IMG/VR virus record: IMGVR_UViG_3300034200_000329
Span: 1 to 32,668 of that record
DNA: 32,668 nt
Strand: one strand, 5' to 3'
Origin: a virus
Shown here: one piece after another, positions 21,766 through 30,611 of the stretch
Position numbering within the stretch: the stretch's first letter is position 1
How the letters are laid out: every line of letters begins with the position of its first letter
Translations under genes and position numbers: made by a program
The notes under the pieces: generated by a model
Told to the model about the DNA's origin: nothing
Database searches by the model: none
Seen by the model: the letters and a program-made list of their open reading frames with translations, nothing else

Positions 21766-22668
21766 TTATTGTTCGAAAATACCTAACTCTTTTAGCTTAG
21801 CCTCTGACCATCTCTTTGCAGCAAGACCTCCCCATAATAGATATGAGATAGTTCCACATGCTGAATTGTCATCTGGATTGTAGTACTCCTCTGCTCTTGA
21901 CAGATATGAATACATCCTTTTGATGATAGCCACAGAGACAGTCTGTCTATTAGCCAAAGTTGTTGCTCTTAATCTGCCAACCCTTGTGGCACATTTATTT
22001 CCATACTTCTGATTCAGCTCAATTCCTTTCTTGGCATTGTTGCTCACAGCTTCTGGATAGTCATTGTAAAATGTAATGTATTCCTGTACCTTCTTAAGCT
22101 CTTGGTATATGGCTGAGAATTCATGCTCCCATCCTTTGCCAGTCTCAAGCAATTGAAAGACTCCCTCAATTGAGAAACCTGTGAACATTCCAGCCTTAGC
22201 TGCATCATAGACATCCTTATTGGTCACCTTATAGCTCACAATCCAAGATCCATCATTCTCATCCTTGAATCTTTCTGGAGCTGTGAATCCTTTTGACTCA
22301 TCAATGATATATGACATTATCATATAGATCCCATCAACCACTCTCTTGCTATCATGCTCAAGATTCACATTATTAAAGTTCTCTCTCCTTGCATAATCAA
22401 AAACAATATCCTTGATTGCAGATGGTGAAAAGTTCACATAATACTCCTCACCAGTCTGAGGATCTCTTCTGAATATGGGAGTGTTCGCAGATATAGCCAC
22501 TCCAGTAATGACTTGCTCCTCATCATTGAATTGATAAGCAATTTTTTTGGAGAATGTTTCAAAGGATTTCTCATGTGCTGGATTGGCCACAAGGCTGTTG
22601 AATGATACTGTTGTTTCTGGATCATCCAGATCAATGATAATATCATAAAGAGGCAATTCTCTAATCAT
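21766..22668 (-). CDS. XkdF-like prohead protease fused to a helical C-terminal domain
   Basis: A 300-residue protein. Residues about 1-180 match the XkdF-type serine protease family of phage heads: VITGVAISANTPIFRRDP, NVNLEHDSK (a likely catalytic His), and GSWIVSYKVTNKDVYDAAKAGMFTGFSIEGVF (a likely catalytic Ser). It would cleave scaffold and capsid during maturation. Residues about 205-300 form a second domain: PEAVSNNAKKGIELNQKYG, then RMYSYLSRAEEYY, then ISYLLWGGLAAKRWSEAK, a module found fused to several phage head proteins. The ATG at 22668 was chosen because MIRELPLYDIIID starts the domain; it leaves only 24 bases to the divergent plus-strand gene. Confidence 0.8.
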   Translation of the reverse strand: MIRELPLYDIIIDLDDPETTVSFNSLVANPAHEKSFETFSKKIAYQFNDEEQVITGVAISANTPIFRRDPQTGEEYYVNFSPSAIKDIVFDYARRENFNNVNLEHDSKRVVDGIYMIMSYIIDESKGFTAPERFKDENDGSWIVSYKVTNKDVYDAAKAGMFTGFSIEGVFQLLETGKGWEHEFSAIYQELKKVQEYITFYNDYPEAVSNNAKKGIELNQKYGNKCATRVGRLRATTLANRQTVSVAIIKRMYSYLSRAEEYYNPDDNSACGTISYLLWGGLAAKRWSEAKLKELGIFEQ

Positions 22669-22678
22669 AATTATTATG

Positions 22679-22686
22679 TAAATTTG
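22679..22686 (+). promoter_or_regulatory. Putative -7 box of the only plus-strand gene
   Basis: TAAATTTG on the plus strand matches TAnnTTTG exactly and ends six bases before the ATG at 22693, so a start site about seven bases downstream would make a leaderless or nearly leaderless mRNA. No good -33 element is 19 bases upstream. It lies in the 24-bp gap between the protease start and this gene. Confidence 0.45.
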
Positions 22687-22692
22687 TTCGAA

Positions 22693-23340
22693 ATGATATT
22701 TGTTTATCCATACCACAGCAGAGCTGAGTCTGACTTTGAAATCAAGCAATCAATTGCAATGGTCCTCAAAGTTTTTCCTGATGCTGAGATATGGACAGTT
22801 GGTAAGGCTGTGTCTGGTATCAACAACATTCCTTGCACTCAACACAACAACATCAGAGGATGTGATGTGACCAACAGAATGCTCACCTTTGCCAAACAGA
22901 TTGGAGGAGATTTCATCTATATGAATAAGGATTTCTTTATCAGTAAGTCATGGCAGCCTCATGTAGCCATTAAGATGGGACCAATCATCATCAATGATGA
23001 CCATCCACCACATACCAAGGTTGCTCAATGCAATACTCTTGAATTTTTAAAGCATAATAACTTCACAGCTCATAATTATGAGACACACACTCCATGTTTA
23101 ATGAACAGCAAAAAGTTGATTGATCTCTTTGACAATATCAACTGGCAGAATGACAACCATTTCATCAAGTCAATCTATTGTAATGTGTATCAAGTTCCTT
23201 CCAAGGATGGATTCAATTGCAAGGTATCTGTGCCATCTATTGCCAAGGCTCAAGAATTGATTCTGCTCCAGGGATGTTTCTCAACTGGTGATGCTTTCTG
23301 GAATAAGACTTGTGTTGACTGGATTAAAAGCTTGACTTAG
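22693..23340 (+). CDS. Stealth-like sugar-phosphate transferase, antisense to the rest of the genome
   Basis: A 215-residue protein and the only plus-strand gene. It resembles the Stealth family of capsule hexose-1-phosphate transferases in a short phage form: GGDFIYMNKDFFISK (about 72-87) matches the Stealth CR2 region (normally YxNDDxF), followed by a conserved HNYETHTPCLMNSKKLIDLF (about 132-152) with NHFIKSIYCN. I take the ATG at 22693, where MIFVYPYHSRAESDFEIK begins the fold; a TTG nine bases upstream is less likely. It fills the gap between tape measure and protease, overlapping the tape-measure stop by 17 bases. CpG-poor composition like its neighbours suggests long residence. It could alter surface glycans together with the 1019-3925 module. 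Confidence 0.68.
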   Translation: MIFVYPYHSRAESDFEIKQSIAMVLKVFPDAEIWTVGKAVSGINNIPCTQHNNIRGCDVTNRMLTFAKQIGGDFIYMNKDFFISKSWQPHVAIKMGPIIINDDHPPHTKVAQCNTLEFLKHNNFTAHNYETHTPCLMNSKKLIDLFDNINWQNDNHFIKSIYCNVYQVPSKDGFNCKVSVPSIAKAQELILLQGCFSTGDAFWNKTCVDWIKSLT

Positions 23341-25969
23341 CCTCTTGTACTTGTACTTTGTTCTGAGTATTGGTGATGTCAGACTCCAATACAACAACCT
23401 GTGATGTCATTGTCTGACCTTGTTGCCCTTGACCAAGTTGTGTCAAGTCAGTTGTCTGAGTATTGGTATTGGCTTGGAATGAACTTGCTCCAGCTCCACT
23501 CAATGAACTTCCTTCTCCAGATGATAGCTGTGGTGGTGTTGGTGCAGAGCCAGCTTGATACTTCTGATTCATGATGGCCATTGCCTGTGTGATACCAATC
23601 AAGGATGCTGATGCAATGGCAGCAATACCAGCTGGTGATGGAGGAGGACCAAACTGAGCAATCCCTTTCACAATTGCTGATGCTGTGTCAATTCCAACCT
23701 GTGCTAATCTTAGAGCTTTCTCTCTTGCAAATTGTGCCTTCTTAATTTTCTCCTCTTCATTGAATGCCTTGAGTTGAACTTGATACTTTTGTTGTGCAAA
23801 TTTCTCCTCAATCTTTTTTCTCTGATCAGCTGTCAATCCTTCTTGATTCAACTGAGCTTGCATATTGGCATCAAGATTTGCAAGATCATCTTCTCTATTC
23901 TTAGCTATGCTGTTAAGTCTTGCTTGGTCAATCTGATTGACAAGTTCATTAACTTTCTTGAGCTCATCCAATCCTCTCTGAGTTCCCTCAATTGCATCTG
24001 TTACTCCCTTGAGAGATTCTTCTCTTGCCTTAACTTCATTTGCTTTGGTTTGCTCATCATACTTCTTATCAATATCAGCTTTCTTCTTTCTGAAATCCTC
24101 TCTAAGTTTCAATTGATAGTCAACGTATTGCTCCTCATCTATGTTGCCATTCTTTAAGTTCTCAGAGTTAATCTTCTCTTGCTCCTTGTACCACTCATCC
24201 AAATCAAGCAATTCATTCTCTTGATCAGAATTCAAGTATCTCTGCCACTTATTCCTTAACTCTCTCTTCTTAGCCTCTGCCTCTGCAATCTTATCAAGCT
24301 CCTCCTTAGTATACTTATTGACAATGGCAATCCTTTCTGCTGCCTCCTGTTCATCAATCTGTCTCAATAGCTCTGCATTGTTATGAGCTTCATCTCTCAT
24401 CTTATCATACTTGATGGTTGACTGCAATAGCTCTTTCTCTTGACCTTCCTTCATCAAGTCCAGACTCAATTGGAATTGGTCATCCTCAGCTTTGATTCTG
24501 TCCTCATTTGCTTTGCGTTCAATCTCAGCCAATCTCTCAGCCTCTTTCTTGGCTGCCTCTCTTCTCTTCTCAGCTCTGGCTTTTGCTTTATCAGCTCTCT
24601 CCTTAGCTGCATCCTCCTCAGCTTTTGTCTCCTCAATTCTCAATACATCAAGATCATCCTTTAACTTTTTATTTTCTTTGTACTGATCATTGCTGTTTTG
24701 CTTGACCTCTTTTAATGTCTTCTCTAATTGCTTAGCTCTGTCACTATCAGCATCACCTGTTGCTTTCAACAACTTAATCTCATCCTCATAGGCTGCAATT
24801 TTTCTCTTTTGCATTTCAAGGATTGCTCTTCCAGATTTTAATGCAGCAACAAGTTTTTTCTCCTCCATCTCCTCTGTGTTCTTTCCAGCAGCTTGTGCCT
24901 TCCTTATCTCAAGAGCATATGCATCATCAACAGCTTTTGCTTTCTTTTTTTCTGCTGATATCTTCTTATTCATTTCCTTCTCAGTTGCATCAGTCTTGGC
25001 TTTTGCATTAGCCTTCATCTTGGCTGTCTGTTCATCATCCACAACTCCAAAGTATTCAAGAGCTTTAATTACTCCATAAATAACACCAATGAATGGAAAC
25101 ATTATACTGATTACAAGTTTAACTCCTGGTCCAAGTTTATTAAACCAATTATAAGCCTTCATCACAGCCTCAGATACCTTGTCAAAGTTGGTAATCAATA
25201 AACCTATTGCAACCACAATGGCTCCAATACCTGTGGCAATCAATGCCAATCTGAACAACTTCATTGCTGTGGTTGATGCTGTTGTCGCTGTTGCAAGACC
25301 TACATTCGCACCAGCCTGAGCTGTTGTTGCTGCTGTGTTTGCCAATGCTGGTGCAATGGAGCCAGTCAAGATAAAGTTCTTAGCTTTCTCAAGACCATTT
25401 CTAATTTGAATGCCAAGGATTGCCTCCTTATTCAAGTTATTAGAAACAATACTCACAGCATTGACCAATCCCTGAACAGCTTGCAACTTGACCATTGTTT
25501 CTGTCAATGCCTCAGACTCAACTCCAGTCAATGCAACCGCTGATTGTATTCCTTGAAAGGCTGCTGCTCCAGTCTCAATTCCACTTAGTGTGGTATCAAG
25601 GCCAACAAAGTCTGATGACAAGGCTGTTGTCTGTGCCTTTAAATCTCCAATCTCATCCTTTAATCCAGCTGCATTCCTAATGGCTTGCTGTCCAATTGGA
25701 GTCTCAGCTCCAGCTGCCGCAGCAATGTTCTGGTATTCCTTCATTGTCCTGGTCATCTCCCTCATGGTGAGACCACCAGCCTCAACTCTGGCATTCAGTT
25801 CCTGGAGCTTTTGGTCAAAGGTATCTATGCCAGTATTATCTGCTGCTGTTTTTTGTGTTGCCTTGAGATCTTGATTCAAGTCATTGACAGCTGCATCCAT
25901 AGCTTGGATGTCCTGAACACTGTTACCAGTGTTGACCTTCAGTGAGAATACAACTGACTTCTCTGCCAT
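23324..25969 (-). CDS. Tape measure protein
   Basis: An 881-residue tail-length ruler. It starts with an SLKVNTGNSVQDIQAM strand-helix, continues as a long helix region, has hydrophobic segments (about 237-260 RLALIATGIGAIVVAIGLLI and about 283-303 LVISIMFPFIGVIYGVI) for entry into the host membrane, then about 400 residues of Lys/Glu/Ala coiled coil and a Gln/Ser/Thr-rich tail. At about 0.15 nm per residue this predicts a tail near 130 nm, typical of a siphovirus. Its gene is coupled to the 79-residue gene (TAATG). Uniquely here it is upstream of the head genes in transcription order. Confidence 0.88.
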   Translation of the reverse strand: MAEKSVVFSLKVNTGNSVQDIQAMDAAVNDLNQDLKATQKTAADNTGIDTFDQKLQELNARVEAGGLTMREMTRTMKEYQNIAAAAGAETPIGQQAIRNAAGLKDEIGDLKAQTTALSSDFVGLDTTLSGIETGAAAFQGIQSAVALTGVESEALTETMVKLQAVQGLVNAVSIVSNNLNKEAILGIQIRNGLEKAKNFILTGSIAPALANTAATTAQAGANVGLATATTASTTAMKLFRLALIATGIGAIVVAIGLLITNFDKVSEAVMKAYNWFNKLGPGVKLVISIMFPFIGVIYGVIKALEYFGVVDDEQTAKMKANAKAKTDATEKEMNKKISAEKKKAKAVDDAYALEIRKAQAAGKNTEEMEEKKLVAALKSGRAILEMQKRKIAAYEDEIKLLKATGDADSDRAKQLEKTLKEVKQNSNDQYKENKKLKDDLDVLRIEETKAEEDAAKERADKAKARAEKRREAAKKEAERLAEIERKANEDRIKAEDDQFQLSLDLMKEGQEKELLQSTIKYDKMRDEAHNNAELLRQIDEQEAAERIAIVNKYTKEELDKIAEAEAKKRELRNKWQRYLNSDQENELLDLDEWYKEQEKINSENLKNGNIDEEQYVDYQLKLREDFRKKKADIDKKYDEQTKANEVKAREESLKGVTDAIEGTQRGLDELKKVNELVNQIDQARLNSIAKNREDDLANLDANMQAQLNQEGLTADQRKKIEEKFAQQKYQVQLKAFNEEEKIKKAQFAREKALRLAQVGIDTASAIVKGIAQFGPPPSPAGIAAIASASLIGITQAMAIMNQKYQAGSAPTPPQLSSGEGSSLSGAGASSFQANTNTQTTDLTQLGQGQQGQTMTSQVVVLESDITNTQNKVQVQEAKSSF

Positions 25970-26208
25970 TAGTTATTTACTTCGTATTTTGGAAGCTCAA
26001 CATTGTTAACCCAATCAATGATATCTTGATCTGACCAATCAGATGTATATGTGTATCCTGGAAAGTCAACACCAAAGATTGTGGATGCAGTTGTGAGCAA
26101 GACATTTGCTGTACATACTTTATTGATTATGTCATCAACAACTGTTGTGACTGTCACTGTTGGATTAATGATCTCAACATTGAACTGAGGAAATTTATAA
26201 GTTGCCAT
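25969..26208 (-). CDS. 79-residue tail-region protein, unknown
   Basis: The product starts with strands (TYKFPQFNVEIINPTVTVTTVVDD) and ends in an acidic helix (SDWSDQDIIDWVNNVELPKY). It lies between the DUF1566-like gene and the tape measure, so it may be a small tail-tip part. The stop overlaps the tape measure ATG. It is not a recognisable tail chaperone. Confidence 0.6.
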   Translation of the reverse strand: MATYKFPQFNVEIINPTVTVTTVVDDIINKVCTANVLLTTASTIFGVDFPGYTYTSDWSDQDIIDWVNNVELPKYEVNN

Positions 26209-26209
26209 A

Positions 26210-26836
26210 TTATGATAGTGTTGTTCCTGTTACGGTGAATGTTCTTACTCTGAAATAAGTATATGATGTTGATGTTGTCTTTGCTACTACAGTTATAGCA
26301 CCAATATTATTCAAAACATATGCTTGTGTTGTTGCAGCAAGATTTGTAGTTGAACTCCAGTATACTCTTCCCGATGAAGATAAATTGAAAGGTGAATAAT
26401 TCAATATATTATTTTGGTCATTAGCAAAGTTCATAAGATTCATTATCTCCTTAATATTTGCCAACCTCCATCCACTTGTGAAAGTTGCAACTGAATATGA
26501 AAGTGAATTATCAACAGCTTGATTCCAAGTGTTACCAGTTGCAATTGCTACTCTTGAAATACCTAAGACAGTTGAGCCGTCATAAGTACTCCAATCAATG
26601 ACAATGTTATTGGTGTAAGTAGTTCCACCTAACTCATCAGTAAATCTATTGGTATTACCAAAAGGATTGTTACTTGCTAATGTTGTGAATGATGTAGCTC
26701 TACCAGCCTCAAGGTCACCATCATCACCAGTTCGATAAGATGTTGTCTGACCTGTTTTCATCAATGTTGCTCCAACAGGAGCTGGTGTGGGAGCTGCACC
26801 ACCTCCACCGATTTTAAAATTTAATGCACTTATCAT
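26210..26836 (-). CDS. DUF1566/Lcl-domain protein, receptor-binding candidate
   Basis: A 208-residue protein with an N-terminal GGGG/Pro-Ala linker (about 9-22) after a short strand, which looks like a flexible tether, and a C-terminal DUF1566-type domain: GNTWNQAVDNSLSYSV, SGWRLANIKEIMNLMNF, RVYWSSTTNLAATTQAYVL and FRVRTFTV. This fold is related to the C-type lectin-like fold used for cell-surface binding. It may be the tail-tip adhesin. No reverse transcriptase or template repeat was seen, so it is not a visible diversity-generating target. Confidence 0.7.
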   Translation of the reverse strand: MISALNFKIGGGGAAPTPAPVGATLMKTGQTTSYRTGDDGDLEAGRATSFTTLASNNPFGNTNRFTDELGGTTYTNNIVIDWSTYDGSTVLGISRVAIATGNTWNQAVDNSLSYSVATFTSGWRLANIKEIMNLMNFANDQNNILNYSPFNLSSSGRVYWSSTTNLAATTQAYVLNNIGAITVVAKTTSTSYTYFRVRTFTVTGTTLS

Positions 26837-27099
26837 ATTACTAATATAACAGATCCAGATGTTAATTGAACTGAACTGAATTTGAATCCATTCAATGGTC
26901 TTATGATTGCTCCAGCTTTTACTGCTGTCGATGAGTCTTGAATATATGTATCTTTCACCTCATTGCCTCTCACTTGAATAGATTCAAATATTGTATCCTC
27001 AAGAGCAACAATTGCATCACATAATAATTCCACTGCATCTGTTCCGTTAACTATGAATGTACCTTGTGCTGCTGATAGCACGCTTTGTGAATTTGCCAT
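26833..27099 (-). CDS. 88-residue small structural protein
   Basis: The product has strands GTFIVNGTDAV, ESIQVRGNEVKD and a C-terminal SVQLTSGSVILVI; compact and beta-rich, with a short acidic helix (LLCDAIVALEDTIF). Overlaps the DUF1566-like gene by four bases. It sits between the tail hub and the adhesin candidate, so it may be a small tail-tip part. Family unknown. Confidence 0.6.
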   Translation of the reverse strand: MANSQSVLSAAQGTFIVNGTDAVELLCDAIVALEDTIFESIQVRGNEVKDTYIQDSSTAVKAGAIIRPLNGFKFSSVQLTSGSVILVI

Positions 27100-27111
27100 T
27101 TTATATGTTTT

Positions 27112-29397
27112 TTATGGTGGTGTAACTATGGTGGTCTGAATACCCTCTCCCTCTATTATGCGAATCAGTTCGACAACTGTTGATGTATTCTTGCCACTCT
27201 GATAGTCACTAACTTTGAGCAACCTATACACAACACCATCAATATTAATTAAGTTTCTGAAATCAAGACTATTGATGTCTGATGGTCTCAGCATCACTGA
27301 GCATGTCACCTTCTTTCCAAATCTTGAAATCAATTCCTTAATGAACTTCTCATGATACAGATACAAGTTGTTGGTTGGATATGTTGATGTGGACCAAAAC
27401 ACATAGTCAGGCACACCAAAGTTGAAATCAAAGGATGGTGAATCCAAGTTGTCCAAGTGACCAACATAAGGATATGATGTCTCATTGAATGGTGTTCCAT
27501 TCTCATCCACATGAATCCAGTCTCCTGTCCTCAATCCTCCCAATTGCACAAGGAATGGCTTTCCTTTCTTTCTTTCAACCAAGCTTGAGCCATCCTCATT
27601 GAACTTAATCTGGAATGCTCTTGGAACAGTTAAGTCAGTGAATGTTGATGGTGATGTATCTGGAATGGTTGACAATACCTTCTGGCTGAATGGCAGCTTG
27701 AAATTGGTTTCATTGGTTGCAAATTGACTTTGACTCTCCACAATAAATGATCCATATTGTTCCTGAACATCATCAAAATAACGACCATTCCAATAGTCAT
27801 CATCTGTCTCAAAATTAAACTTATAATTCTTAGCACTGAAATTGATCGTTGGCTCAATCTGTATCTCTTTACTTCTGTCAATCTTATAAGTCCAATCAAT
27901 TGCATCACCACTGGCATTGTAAAAATCACTCAATGGCTCTATCTCAAGAATGGTTGGATCCGATGTCCTTGGCTTGACATATAAGTTAAACGCTGTGACA
28001 AGTCCTTTGAAGAACACATCACAAGTCATGTCTGGAAGGAATGCACCAAGAGATACTGTGCCTCCAGCTGTCAATGTTTGTGCTTGCTTTAAGATATCCA
28101 ACTCAGCTGTGTTGCTCACAATCTGTGTCCTCAATCCATTCAGTCCAGCAGTCCCTCCGATTAATTGTGGAGTCAAGATAATGTATCTGACTTCAAATGA
28201 TAAGGTATCATTAATCAATAAGTTTATCTGTCTTGAATAGTCAAAATTAAAGCTCTCAGTATGTCCAGTTGCTTGACCATTCAATGCTCCAGAATAAATT
28301 GTGTCAAATGATATCAGAATGTTGTTCTTATACACAAGCAACTCAAGTCTGTAACTGCCATACATCAATGAAGCAGATTGAGTATCTGTGAAAGTCAAGT
28401 CATGATCACCATAATAATGAACATTAAACAATCCAGAGGATGCAGCCACAAACAATAAAGGTGATGAGCTTTGAGCTTGATTCAAGTTGTCTTGAGTCAC
28501 TGTAACCTCCATGATGTCCACAGAGTTTAAGCTGTTTAAAAACCATATAGCACTATTGCCATAACTATAACCAGATACATTGGTATTGATGATTGTGCCA
28601 GCTCCGACATTGTTATTCTCTGTTGAAAACAAACTATCATTATCAGCCTGAACTTGTGTGATGGTTGGCAAGTCTCCTCCAGGATATGCCATCAGCATCC
28701 TCTTGAATCTTTGGCTCTCAAGGAATCTACTGCTCCATGAGATACCACAATAGTTGAAAGCTTTTGTCAATATATCATAGCAGAATACCTGAGGAGGAAT
28801 CTGCTCAACTGCAAAGGTGGAAGGAGTAGCACGCGTGAACCCGTAATCAATCAAGCCGTAGTAATACCCTTTACCCTTCCATCCTTGCGAGTCTTGGTTG
28901 CTGACAGGAGCTCCATTGAATTGTACTATCCCCGCCCATGTATCTTGTTGGTTGTCATATGTCAATGCATGGTCATACTCTGAATATCCAAGCTCATTGA
29001 CCTTAATCTTTGTAAGTCTTGAGATGTAGTCAATCGTATCACTTACAAGAGTTATGTCAAAGGACCATACTCCATCATTGAGCTTGCAGTTCATTAACTG
29101 AGCAACACCATTGAACTCAAGCAATCCATTCTGATAGTATTGACATTCTGCCTTGATGCTTGGATCAAAGTCAATGAAATCACTATCTGTATTGCTGATC
29201 TTATCTGTTGCACTCAAAGTGTATACACTCAGCATCAGTGATGTGTTATTCTTTGTTCCTGGCAATGTGATGGTCTTGGACTTATTGCCCTTCCTTGCAT
29301 TCAAGTCCTTGATGTCACTGATATTGAATGTCAATGGAAAGGGAGCATCTTGACTGATGTCAACAAGCCTCCCATTAATGAATAATTCTCCAGCCAT
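27112..29397 (-). CDS. Tail hub / Tal-like tail tip protein
   Basis: A 761-residue protein beginning MAGELFINGRLVDIS and FPLTFNISDIKDLNARKGNKSKTITLPGT, an opening widely conserved in tail-tip proteins of Bacteroidota siphophages. A beta-rich first 150 residues is followed by a long region with FCYDILTKAFNYCGISW, and the end holds VTCSVMLRPSDINSLDFRNLINIDGVVYRLLKVSDYQSG, similar to hub proteins of contractile and Tal-type tails. It probably forms the central tip that touches the cell. TAATG coupling to the 404-residue gene. A local CpG-rich patch sits at 28830-28935. Confidence 0.7.
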   Translation of the reverse strand: MAGELFINGRLVDISQDAPFPLTFNISDIKDLNARKGNKSKTITLPGTKNNTSLMLSVYTLSATDKISNTDSDFIDFDPSIKAECQYYQNGLLEFNGVAQLMNCKLNDGVWSFDITLVSDTIDYISRLTKIKVNELGYSEYDHALTYDNQQDTWAGIVQFNGAPVSNQDSQGWKGKGYYYGLIDYGFTRATPSTFAVEQIPPQVFCYDILTKAFNYCGISWSSRFLESQRFKRMLMAYPGGDLPTITQVQADNDSLFSTENNNVGAGTIINTNVSGYSYGNSAIWFLNSLNSVDIMEVTVTQDNLNQAQSSSPLLFVAASSGLFNVHYYGDHDLTFTDTQSASLMYGSYRLELLVYKNNILISFDTIYSGALNGQATGHTESFNFDYSRQINLLINDTLSFEVRYIILTPQLIGGTAGLNGLRTQIVSNTAELDILKQAQTLTAGGTVSLGAFLPDMTCDVFFKGLVTAFNLYVKPRTSDPTILEIEPLSDFYNASGDAIDWTYKIDRSKEIQIEPTINFSAKNYKFNFETDDDYWNGRYFDDVQEQYGSFIVESQSQFATNETNFKLPFSQKVLSTIPDTSPSTFTDLTVPRAFQIKFNEDGSSLVERKKGKPFLVQLGGLRTGDWIHVDENGTPFNETSYPYVGHLDNLDSPSFDFNFGVPDYVFWSTSTYPTNNLYLYHEKFIKELISRFGKKVTCSVMLRPSDINSLDFRNLINIDGVVYRLLKVSDYQSGKNTSTVVELIRIIEGEGIQTTIVTPP

Positions 29398-30611
29398 TAG
29401 TTAAGTTGTGATCTATATGTGTATGTTCTTTCCAATGTAATCTGCTCCTGTATCAAGCCATCTCTCCTCCTTGTCTTGAGCTGATAGCTTGTGTTGGTTA
29501 CTTTGACTGGCTCGAATGCTGTCCCATCCTCAACCTCAAGATAAACTGATGGTGATTCCATCAAGCTCCTTACCAGCCATTGTTGAACAGATTCATAAAT
29601 CCAGTCAGAATTCAAGACCAACTGATCTGCTGATGTCTTGGCAAAGTCAACCTTCTCACCTTGATAAAGTGGATATGTGTAGCTTGTATCATCCCAGACT
29701 CCTTTCTCTCTCTGATATCCATAGGATTGTACTGTGGATGAATCTGTTGAAACCAATGAGAATGTGAATGCATCCCAAACACCATACTTATTCAACCAAT
29801 GCAATCTCCTTGTCTCATATCTCTTGCACTCTCTGTCCATATAAACATTGAATGGCTCACCTCCTCCAGAATAACTTCCTCCAGATTGTGTGCCTCTGGG
29901 AGTCAATTCATAATAATAGCAATCATCAAAGTTAGCTTGTGTGATAGCTGTGTTGGCAATGATTGTCTGAGGAGATGCATCAACAACTGGGAATTGATTG
30001 GCTGAGAATGCCTCTGTGTGTGTGACTATAAGTGAGTTGTTTATATCATACAATCTGAATCTAACTTGAAAGAATCCAGGATCTCCATTTAAGATACCCA
30101 TAAACAACCTCTCATCATTTCCAACATATAGCTTTCTATCTCTTGGCCAGTCAGTCAACCATGTGACTCCACTCCCAGAATTCGGATTGTTGGATGATAC
30201 TGCATGATCTAACCAATCCCAATTAATAAAGTCCTGATGTCTTAATGCTGCATTGATAGCATATCTGGTTGAGCTTGTCTCACTATCATAAAGCTGTGGA
30301 TTTGGTGAGCCATACTTCTCATAAACAATAATGTAATAGTCATTGATGGCTGAATCATAGAAAGTCAACAATGAGCCATCCACAATCAATGGACTTGACA
30401 ATGTACTCTGAACAGCTTCAGATACATCTATCCTTCCAAGAGTATTGAATTGCCGATAAACCTCTTGAGTCAATCTCAAATTTCCGTTGATATAAACCTC
30501 AACAATAAAGCTGAAATTTGGTTGTGCAGTCTCATCACTGCTGAAAGTGAAAACCAATGGATTGCCAGCTGATGCAATCGGTTGTGGCTCATCATATAGT
30601 GTTATTGCCAT
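29397..30611 (-). CDS. Tail tip protein (distal tail candidate)
   Basis: A 404-residue strand-rich protein. The N-terminal half looks like an Ig-like/jelly-roll domain (NPLVFTFSSDETAQPNFSFIVEVYING, then RIDVSEAV), and the C-terminal half has CKRYETRRLHWLNKYGVWDAFTF and KTRRRDGLIQEQITLERTYTYRS. The first motif is conserved in Bacteroidota tail proteins. It precedes the hub gene and overlaps the HK97-gp10-like gene by 20 bases, which fits a distal-tail adaptor between tube and hub. I infer the role from place. Confidence 0.6.
   Translation of the reverse strand: MAITLYDEPQPIASAGNPLVFTFSSDETAQPNFSFIVEVYINGNLRLTQEVYRQFNTLGRIDVSEAVQSTLSSPLIVDGSLLTFYDSAINDYYIIVYEKYGSPNPQLYDSETSSTRYAINAALRHQDFINWDWLDHAVSSNNPNSGSGVTWLTDWPRDRKLYVGNDERLFMGILNGDPGFFQVRFRLYDINNSLIVTHTEAFSANQFPVVDASPQTIIANTAITQANFDDCYYYELTPRGTQSGGSYSGGGEPFNVYMDRECKRYETRRLHWLNKYGVWDAFTFSLVSTDSSTVQSYGYQREKGVWDDTSYTYPLYQGEKVDFAKTSADQLVLNSDWIYESVQQWLVRSLMESPSVYLEVEDGTAFEPVKVTNTSYQLKTRRRDGLIQEQITLERTYTYRSQLN

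Noticed and set aside
23732-24157. Plus-strand open frames with many hydrophobic residues opposite the tape measure
   Set aside because: They are the complement of Lys/Glu-rich coiled coil, which always reads as Leu/Phe/Ser-rich; not true membrane proteins.
26210-26836. Diversity-generating retroelement with the DUF1566 gene as target
   Set aside because: No reverse transcriptase and no template repeat were found in the window.
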